A DNA stretch of 64,000 bases from an uncultured Bacteroidales bacterium (GTDB lineage Bacteria > Bacteroidota > Bacteroidia > Bacteroidales > Muribaculaceae). The DNA is taken from the NCBI GenBank assembly GCA_902782465.1, contig CACZNH010000005.1, positions 62,001-126,000 of the forward strand. The letters are read 5' to 3'. The notes below the pieces were generated by a model that did no database searches, was not told the origin of the DNA, and saw only the letters and a list, made by a program, of their open reading frames with translations. Position 1 is the stretch's first letter, and every line of letters starts with the position of its first letter. Below are positions 58,231-64,000 of the stretch, piece by piece. The position numbers were made by a program, and so were the translations under genes.

Positions 58231-58625
58231 TTCTTGGGGATGACGGTGCCCTCGATACGCAACGTCACGGTGCGTTCCTTGCCGTTGGTCTTGACTTTGA
58301 CGCTCTTCTTGAAGGCGCCGGGACGGCCGATGGGGCTGTAAGTCACCTTGATTTTGCCCTTCTTGCCCGGCTTGATGGGCTTGGAGGGATATTCAGGACG
58401 TGTGCAGCCGCACGAGGCCACCGCGTCGATAATCAACAGCGGCTTGTCGCCCGTGTTGGTGAACTCAAAGGTGCAGCTCACGGGGCCTTTCGCCTCCTGG
58501 ATGGTGCCGAAGTCATGGCTCAAGGTCGCAAACGTCGCCTCGGCCTGCTTGTCGTCGGCCACGGCACTCAACGTCACCAGACAGATGGCGAATATCGCCA
58601 TAAAAAACCGTTTAGTCATTGTCAT
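58227..58625 (-). CDS. DUF1573 exported protein, single domain
   Basis: A 132-residue protein with a signal peptide (MTKRFFMAIFAICLVTLSAVA) and one DUF1573 domain with LSHDFGTIQEAKGPVSCTFEFTNTG, ASCGCTRPEYPSKPIKPG and a GRPGAFKKSV strand. It is coupled to the longer DUF1573 gene by a 4-nt overlap; they probably derive from duplication and act together in the periplasm. -7 box TAACTTTG at 58653-58660. Confidence 0.92.
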   Translation of the reverse strand: MTMTKRFFMAIFAICLVTLSAVADDKQAEATFATLSHDFGTIQEAKGPVSCTFEFTNTGDKPLLIIDAVASCGCTRPEYPSKPIKPGKKGKIKVTYSPIGRPGAFKKSVKVKTNGKERTVTLRIEGTVIPKK

Positions 58626-58652
58626 TGTTCAATTGGTGTTAAGTCTAACCTG

Positions 58653-58660
58653 CAAAGTTA
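58653..58660 (-). promoter_or_regulatory. -7 box of the DUF1573-meaB-Nudix gene run
   Basis: TAACTTTG on the minus strand, 27 nt upstream of the first gene; the tight overlaps downstream suggest one transcript through meaB. Confidence 0.55.
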
Positions 58661-58740
58661 GGAACATTTTTTGGTGACGCAAACTGAAAGGCGGGAAATT
58701 AATATTATTTATATCATGATGAGCAAAAAACAGCTCATTA

Positions 58741-58772
58741 TTTGTATAATTCGGTAATCCTGTCTATCTTTG
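58741..58772 (+). promoter_or_regulatory. Promoter of the DUF2059-like gene
   Basis: TTTG at 58741-58744 (-33) and TATCTTTG at 58765-58772 (-7), 20 nt apart. Confidence 0.7.
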
Positions 58773-58818
58773 CAAGATACAATTGAAACTTAAAAATATC
58801 TAAATAACACAATCCATT

Positions 58819-59751
58819 ATGAAAAAGACAAGATTAATTATTGCACTGCTGGTGATGCTGGTTGCCGCCAACGGCTATGCCCAGGACAGTTATCGCGAGG
58901 CCGTGAAGCAGTACCTGAATGTGGATGAGCAGTTCGAACAGAGCAAAGCCGCCATGGAGACTTTGAAGATGTTGTTCGTCAACGATGACAAGGTGGACCT
59001 TGACCAGTTGAACGAACGTTATCTCAAAGAGCAATTTGTGGATGATTACTCGGAACATCTGATACCCTTATTGCAGGCTAGAAACATAACGGAAGCCGAC
59101 TTGCAGGAAGTTTACTCACTGCTTTCCACACCCCAGGGCAAGACTTATTCAGCCCATATGGTGGAATGGCAAAAAGAGGTACGTCGCGAGATGATGAAGC
59201 CCATGTTTGACATGTTTGAGGCAATCTATGACATGGAGCAGCCTGGAGAGGCACTCAACCTACAGCCAATTCAACCCAATGCCGACATCGATGCCGCCTT
59301 TGCCACAAAGATGAAGAAGATACTGGATGACTTATCTCTCGTTCAGACATTGATGGAGAAAATGGATGAGCTCTCTTCGGCTGATTCCCGGGATGAGACG
59401 AGCCAAAACATTAGAGACTGGTTAAAGGACAATGTGCCCGTCATTGCACTGAATGCGGCTTATGTCAAGTTAACTGACGAAGATCTGGATTACGTCCAAA
59501 TGCTTCTCACCAAGGAGTCCTTTTGTAAATTCAAGGATTTCTCCAACATCAGTGCTGATGAATTAAATTCAACCGCCATGTTTACAAAGTATTTGGAGTG
59601 GATGAAGGCACAGGGCGCAACGGTTAACGAGGATCCCGCTGCTGCCATGGAATTTTTAAAGGCTTTGATGGGCGATGAAGGTATTGACTTTAATTTTGAC
59701 AATAATGAGTATATCGATGATATCGACCTGGGCGACCGCAAGTCCAACTAG
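58819..59751 (+). CDS. DUF2059-like exported protein
   Basis: A 310-residue secreted, helical, acidic protein with signal peptide MKKTRLIIALLVMLVAANGYAQ. Two regions match the DUF2059 pattern: residues 40-120 (YLNVDEQFEQSKAAMETL...DDYSEHLIPLLQARNITEADLQEVYSLLSTPQGKTY, in part) and a weaker one at 155-255. DUF2059 proteins are periplasmic, of unknown role. The C-terminus is Asp/Asn-rich. It stands alone. Confidence 0.82.
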   Translation: MKKTRLIIALLVMLVAANGYAQDSYREAVKQYLNVDEQFEQSKAAMETLKMLFVNDDKVDLDQLNERYLKEQFVDDYSEHLIPLLQARNITEADLQEVYSLLSTPQGKTYSAHMVEWQKEVRREMMKPMFDMFEAIYDMEQPGEALNLQPIQPNADIDAAFATKMKKILDDLSLVQTLMEKMDELSSADSRDETSQNIRDWLKDNVPVIALNAAYVKLTDEDLDYVQMLLTKESFCKFKDFSNISADELNSTAMFTKYLEWMKAQGATVNEDPAAAMEFLKALMGDEGIDFNFDNNEYIDDIDLGDRKSN

Positions 59752-59841
59752 CAGGTGCATGATTAGCGATATTTCTTAAAAACTCATGTTTCGGCGTTGA
59801 AAATCCGAGATTTATCTCGCAGTTACCGAAACAGGTCCCAC

Positions 59842-59875
59842 CAGCCGCTGTCCGAGTAATCGATGACAGCGGCTG
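59842..59875. terminator. Hairpin downstream of the DUF2059-like gene
   Basis: CAGCCGCTGTC (59842-59852) and GACAGCGGCTG (59865-59875) form a perfect 11-bp stem, 12-nt loop. No U-run, so termination is uncertain. Confidence 0.45.
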
Positions 59876-59946
59876 ATGTCACATATAGACAGATGGTTTT
59901 TTAGCCATTTTTTTGCAATAATTGGAGCGTGTAATGGCTTTTTTTG

Positions 59947-59954
59947 TAAATTTG
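59947..59954 (+). promoter_or_regulatory. -7 box for the tricorn-like protease
   Basis: TAAATTTG, 25 nt upstream of ATG 59980. Confidence 0.5.
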
Positions 59955-59979
59955 CGGGATTAAACCCAAATAAAGTACA

Positions 59980-62900
59980 ATGATGAAAAGAATCCTGTTT
60001 ATCCTTGCCGCGGTGACGGCGATGACGGCAATGGCCGACACGCCGATGTGGATGCGTTTTGCCCGCATCTCTCCTGACGGCAACAAGATTGCGTTCTGCT
60101 ACAAGGGTGACATCTATGTGGTGTCCTCGACCGGCGGACAGGCTGTGCAGCTCACCTCACAGTCGAGTTATGAATCCATGCCCGTGTGGTCGCCCGACGG
60201 CACGTTGCTGGCCTTTGCCAGCGACCGCAAGGGCAACAACGACATCTTTGTGATGCCCGCCACCGGCGGCCAGCCCAAGCAGCTCACGCGCAACAGCGCC
60301 GCCGAGACGCCGTGGACCTTCAGCCCCGACGGCAAGTACATCTACTACAGCGCCTCGATTCAGGACCCCGCCAGCAGCATGCTGTTCCCCAGCGGCCGCC
60401 TGACCGAGGTCTACAAGGTGCCCGTTGAGGGAGGCCGCGCCACACGCGAGCTGGGCACTCCCGCCGAGTACATCACGTGGGACAAAACAGGCGACTACTT
60501 CGTCTATCAGGACCGCAAGGGCGGCGAGGATGAGTACCGCAAGCACCACACCTCGTCCATCACGCGCGACATCTGGCGCTATGATGCCCGCACCGGTCAT
60601 CACACCAACCTGACCGACATCGGCGGCGAGGACCGCAATCCCGTCCTCAGTCCCGACGGCAAGACCGTCTATTTCCTGAGCGAGCGCGATGGCGGCTCGA
60701 TGAACGTGTATTCGTTCCCCATCGACCGTCACAGCCAGCTCACTGCAGTGACCCACTTCACCGTTAACCCCGTGCGCTTCCTGTCCATCGCCGACAACGG
60801 CATGCTGTGCTTCACCCAGGACGGTGAGCTCTACACCATGCGCCAGGGCAGTCAGCCCCGCAAGGTGGACATCAGCCTGTGGCACGACGATACTGACCAG
60901 ATCCAGAACCTGTCGTTCACACGCGGCGCTACCGATGCCGCTGTGTCGCCCGACGGCAAGATGGTCGCCTTTGTCGTTCGCGGTGAGGTCTTTGTGACCT
61001 CGGTGGAATACAGCACCACCAAGCGCATCACCAACACCCCGCAGGCCGAGAACTGGGTATCGTGGGGCGCCGACAACCGCACGCTGGCCTATGCCACCGA
61101 GCGCAACGGCAACTGGGAACTCGTGCTGGCCACTATGGACCGCAAGGATGACCCAAACTTTGCCAACGCCACCATCATCAAGGAGGAAATCCTGCTGCCC
61201 TCGACCACCGTGGAGCGCACCCGTCCCTGCCTGTCGCCCGACGGCAAGAAGCTGGCCTTTATCGAGGACCGCTTCTCGCTCATGGTGTACGACCTCAAGA
61301 CCAAGCAGGTAACCCAGGTGACCGACGGCTCGACCTGGTATGAGACCAACGGCGAATTCAACTACAGCTGGTCGCCCGACGGCAAGTGGTTTGCCCTCGA
61401 GTTCATCGGCAACCAGCGCGACCCCTATACCGACATCGGTATCGTGTCGGCCAACGGCGGCCCCATCACCAACATCACCGGCAGTGCCTACATCAGCGAG
61501 GATCCCCGCTGGGTGATGGAGGGCAACGCCATCATGTTCCACAGCAACCGTTACGGTATGCGCAGCCACGCCTCATGGGGCTCGCAGGACGACGTCTTCC
61601 TGGCCTTTGTCAACCAGGAGGCGCTGGACCGCTACAACCTCAACAAGGAGGACTATGAGCTGCTGACCGAGGCCGAGAAGGAGGCCAAGAAGGCCGACGA
61701 GAAGAAAGCTGAGGAAACCAAGAACAGCAAGAAGAAAGGCAAAGGCGCTGCCGCAGCGCCCAAGGCCGATGACAAATCCATCAAGGTCGAACTCGACGGC
61801 ATCGAGGACCGCATCGTGCGCGTGACGCCCAACTCCAGCAGTATCTCGGGCTGCATGATTACCCCCGACGGCGAGTCGCTCTACTACCTGTCGGCCTTTG
61901 AGAAAGGTTATGACCTGTGGAAGATGGACCTGCGCAAGCACGAGACCAAGCTGCTCAACAAGCTGGGTGGCGGCGGTGCCGACATTCAGGCCAGCAAGGA
62001 CGGCAAGACGCTGTTTGTGCTGGGCAGCAGCAAGATGCAGAAACTCACCGTGTCGAGTGACAAGCTCGCCAGCATCGACTACAAGGCCGACATGAAGATG
62101 GACCTGTTTGCCGAGCGCGAGTACATGCTCAACCATGTGGACAAGCAGATTGAGAAGCGTTTCTACAACCTCAACTACCACGGCTGCGACTGGAAGGCCA
62201 ACGTGGAGACCTACCGCAAGTTCTTGCCCCACATCAACAACAACCAGGACTTTGCCGACCTGCTCAGTGAGCTGCTGGGCGAGCTCAACGCCTCGCACAC
62301 CGGTGGCCGCTACTATCCCACCAGCGGTGAGGCCACGAGCGACCTGGGTCTCATCTACGACTGGAGCTACACCGGCAACGGACTCCTGGTGGACGAGGTC
62401 ATCGAGGGCGGTCCCCTGGCCAAGGCCAAGAGCCAAATCAAGCCCGGCGTTGTCCTTGAGCAAATCAACGGCACCTACATCAACCTGGAGAACGACTACA
62501 CCGAGCTGCTCAACGGCCAGGCCGGCAAGAAGGTTCTGCTCTCGCTGTTCAACCCCAACACCGGCAAGCGCTGGGAAGAGGTGGTGAAGCCCATCAGCAA
62601 GGGCGCCTTGAGCGAACTGATGTACAAGCGCTGGGTAAAACGCAACGCCCACATCGTGGACAGCCTGTCGGGCGGTCGCCTGGGCTATGTCCACCTGGAG
62701 TCGATGAACGACGCCAGCTACCGCGACATCTACAGTGACGTGCTGGGTAAGTACAACAAGCGCGACGGTATCGTCATCGACACCCGCTTCAACGGCGGTG
62801 GTCGCCTGCATGAGGACATCGAAATCCTGTTCAGCGGCAAGAAGTACTTCACCCAGGTGGTGCGCGGCCGTGAGGCGTGCGACATGCCCAGCCGCCGCTG

Positions 62901-63234
62901 GAACAAGCCCAGCATCATGCTGCAGTGCGAGGCCAACTACAGTAACGCCCACGGCACGCCCTGGGTTTACAGCCACGACGGATTGGGCAAGCTTGTGGGT
63001 ATGCCCGTTCCCGGCACGATGACCAGCGTGTCGTGGGAGCGCCTGCAGGACTCGTCGCTCATCTTCGGCATCCCCATCATCGGCTACCTGCTGCCCGAGG
63101 GCAACTACCTCGAGAACACGCAGCTTGAACCGGACATCAAGGTTGCCAATAATCCCGAGACCGTGATCAACGGTGAAGACCTGCAGCTCAAGGCTGCCGT
63201 CGAGGAACTGATGCGTGAGTGCGGACTGAAATAA
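59980..63234 (+). CDS. Tricorn-like S41 protease
   Basis: A 1084-residue exported protein. After the signal peptide comes a WD40/TolB-like beta-propeller pair (about 20-550; repeated SPDGxxIxF and WSPDG motifs), a Lys/Ala/Glu linker (about 560-600), a further propeller region, a tricorn C1 domain, a PDZ domain (about 780-870: GLIYDWSYTGNGLLVDEVIEGGPLAKA) and the S41 peptidase core (GIVIDTRFNGGGRLHEDIEILFSG). The active-site segment reads ANYSNAHG where classical tricorn has YSxSD, so the nucleophile environment is altered. Probably periplasmic peptide degradation. Confidence 0.92.
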   Translation: MMKRILFILAAVTAMTAMADTPMWMRFARISPDGNKIAFCYKGDIYVVSSTGGQAVQLTSQSSYESMPVWSPDGTLLAFASDRKGNNDIFVMPATGGQPKQLTRNSAAETPWTFSPDGKYIYYSASIQDPASSMLFPSGRLTEVYKVPVEGGRATRELGTPAEYITWDKTGDYFVYQDRKGGEDEYRKHHTSSITRDIWRYDARTGHHTNLTDIGGEDRNPVLSPDGKTVYFLSERDGGSMNVYSFPIDRHSQLTAVTHFTVNPVRFLSIADNGMLCFTQDGELYTMRQGSQPRKVDISLWHDDTDQIQNLSFTRGATDAAVSPDGKMVAFVVRGEVFVTSVEYSTTKRITNTPQAENWVSWGADNRTLAYATERNGNWELVLATMDRKDDPNFANATIIKEEILLPSTTVERTRPCLSPDGKKLAFIEDRFSLMVYDLKTKQVTQVTDGSTWYETNGEFNYSWSPDGKWFALEFIGNQRDPYTDIGIVSANGGPITNITGSAYISEDPRWVMEGNAIMFHSNRYGMRSHASWGSQDDVFLAFVNQEALDRYNLNKEDYELLTEAEKEAKKADEKKAEETKNSKKKGKGAAAAPKADDKSIKVELDGIEDRIVRVTPNSSSISGCMITPDGESLYYLSAFEKGYDLWKMDLRKHETKLLNKLGGGGADIQASKDGKTLFVLGSSKMQKLTVSSDKLASIDYKADMKMDLFAEREYMLNHVDKQIEKRFYNLNYHGCDWKANVETYRKFLPHINNNQDFADLLSELLGELNASHTGGRYYPTSGEATSDLGLIYDWSYTGNGLLVDEVIEGGPLAKAKSQIKPGVVLEQINGTYINLENDYTELLNGQAGKKVLLSLFNPNTGKRWEEVVKPISKGALSELMYKRWVKRNAHIVDSLSGGRLGYVHLESMNDASYRDIYSDVLGKYNKRDGIVIDTRFNGGGRLHEDIEILFSGKKYFTQVVRGREACDMPSRRWNKPSIMLQCEANYSNAHGTPWVYSHDGLGKLVGMPVPGTMTSVSWERLQDSSLIFGIPIIGYLLPEGNYLENTQLEPDIKVANNPETVINGEDLQLKAAVEELMRECGLK

Positions 63235-63246
63235 CGTAAAAACCAT

Positions 63247-63273
63247 GTGGGGCCCTTTTGGGTCCCACTTTTT
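63247..63273 (+). terminator. Intrinsic terminator after the tricorn-like gene
   Basis: GTGGGGCCC (63247-63255), TTTT, GGGTCCCAC (63260-63268), then T-run; 9-bp stem with one G-T. It is only 13 nt from the stop and 17 nt from the next start. Confidence 0.8.
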
Positions 63274-63289
63274 AAATACCTATACTATT

Positions 63290-63586
63290 ATGATGGACTT
63301 TATCACCAACAACCTGACCGACATCATTGGTTACACTGCGTCGATTTGCATGATTCTGGGTTACATGCCCCAGGCCATTTACACTATCCGCACCCATGAT
63401 ACCGATGGTATTGCCTTGCCTACCTTTCTGATGATGGGACTGGGTAGCACCTTTTTTGCCATCCAGGGCCTGATGCTCAAGAACTGGCCCCTGTTCATCA
63501 CCAATGTCATTACGACGGTCTCGAGTGCTATTGTATTCGGCATCAAGATGTACAATGACTATTTCAAGAAAGACCGCGACAAGTGA
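63290..63586 (+). CDS. SemiSWEET (PQ-loop) transporter
   Basis: A 98-residue membrane protein with a single three-helix bundle (IIGYTASICMILGYMPQAIYTI, TFLMMGLGSTFFAIQGLML, LFITNVITTVSSAIVFGIKMY) and the PQ-loop MPQ. SemiSWEETs dimerise to move sugars down a gradient; sucrose or glucose are typical. ATG 63290 is used; a frame opening at 63245 runs through the terminator. Charged tail KKDRDK. Confidence 0.9.
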   Translation: MMDFITNNLTDIIGYTASICMILGYMPQAIYTIRTHDTDGIALPTFLMMGLGSTFFAIQGLMLKNWPLFITNVITTVSSAIVFGIKMYNDYFKKDRDK

Positions 63587-63666
63587 GTGTCTCACCGAGG
63601 TCCCAAACCGATGGAGCCGGAGACATAAAATAATGCGTTTTTCTTTGGAAACTCGAAAAATAGGTG

Positions 63667-63674
63667 TAATTTTG
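63667..63674 (+). promoter_or_regulatory. -7 box of the last gene
   Basis: TAATTTTG lies 96 nt upstream of ATG 63770. The leader contains two AAATTTCGTT copies and the palindrome CGAAATTTCG. Confidence 0.4.
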
Positions 63675-63769
63675 AGCAAATTTCGTTGGTGCTCAAGTAT
63701 TTGAGCTCGAAATTTCGTTAAATTAACCTAATTATTGAGATAATCAATAACTTAATATATGATGAATTT

Positions 63770-64000
63770 ATGAGACTTAAACTATTTCTGTTATTAGCCC
63801 TCTTTGCCACCCTGCCCACGCTGGCTCAGCTCACGGGTGTGCAAGGTATGGTGATTGACGCAAAGAGCGGTCTGCCCGTAGCCGGTGCTACCGTTCTGCT
63901 CGACAATCAGGGCAATGCTGCCACGACAGGAGCCGACGGTGCATTCATCATCGACGACGCCTATCCTGGCACCGATCAGCTGCTCGTTCTGGCCTATGGC
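63770..64000 (+). CDS. Outer-membrane or surface protein with carboxypeptidase-regulatory-like domain, 3' end outside window
   Basis: The first 77 codons only. Signal peptide MRLKLFLLLALFATLPTLAQ is followed by LTGVQGMVIDAKSGLPVAGATVLLDNQG and DGAFIIDDAYPGTDQL, the CarboxypepD_reg-like/Ig fold found at the N-terminus of TonB-dependent receptors and other Bacteroidetes surface proteins. Which of these it is cannot be told from this fragment. ATG 63770 is chosen because the in-frame ATGs at 63759-63764 run into a stop. Confidence 0.85.
   Translation, partial: MRLKLFLLLALFATLPTLAQLTGVQGMVIDAKSGLPVAGATVLLDNQGNAATTGADGAFIIDDAYPGTDQLLVLAYG

Noticed and set aside
61573-63246. Minus-strand open frame opposite the tricorn-like protease
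   Set aside because: Antisense shadow; no start context and no recognisable domain.

Overview
The window looks like a chromosomal segment of a Bacteroidales bacterium, most likely Muribaculaceae or a Prevotella relative; the family is inference. The evidence is: Bacteroidetes-type promoters (-7 box TAnnTTTG) with no Shine-Dalgarno motifs; type IX secretion genes (PorX, PorW) and a T9SS C-terminal sorting domain; and Bacteroidetes-restricted families (DUF4270, DUF4890, DUF4143 ATPase, PepSY-like, OprO/P porin, Bacteroidetes-type RimP). I see no prophage, transposase, integrase, CRISPR array or rRNA.

Layout. 1-5.5 kb: end of rodA, two P-loop ATPases that each carry unusual iterated sequences at their promoters, a helix-hairpin-helix protein and an aquaporin. 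5.6-14.1 kb: a UDP-glucose dehydrogenase homologue lacking its catalytic cysteine, an OmpH/Skp chaperone, two PepSY-like secreted proteins, tRNA-His, nagA, a DUF4890 protein, a starch-synthase-like protein with a DUF4270 lipoprotein, and tRNA-Thr. 14.3-20 kb: a C10 peptidase with dockerin, a zinc-ribbon membrane protein, and a porin-lipoprotein pair. 20-23 kb: two CYTH-type proteins and a DASS transporter. 23-35.5 kb: a long minus-strand block containing cobalamin adenosyltransferase, a GntP permease, a LOG protein, biotin ligase, tsaE, porX and porW. 36.9-42.1 kb: rimP-nusA-infB-folK. 42.8-46.2 kb: T9SS cargo, a BRO-N/Fic fusion, an AraC regulator and tRNA-Pro. 46.4-54.1 kb: secA, a DUF4105/Lnb-like protein, cutC and a GYF_2/DUF4359-like cluster. 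54.6-58.6 kb: a candidate small RNA, a Nudix protein, meaB and two DUF1573 proteins. 58.8-64 kb: a DUF2059-like protein, a tricorn-like protease, a SemiSWEET and the start of a surface protein.

The most unusual feature is not a gene. At least sixteen intergenic gaps carry tandem arrays with a strict 7-bp period built on TYAGNNN. Many have a left arm, a conserved core (GGCATCCGC or ACGATTAC) and an inverted right arm. They butt against or overlap the start and stop codons of adjacent genes, including inside the rimP-nusA-infB operon. A related class with a 9-bp period occurs in three places. Because 7 is coprime to 3, the heptads give stop codons in all three frames, and in several genes the actual stop codon lies within a heptad. 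This modular repeat system is the best candidate here for something undescribed.
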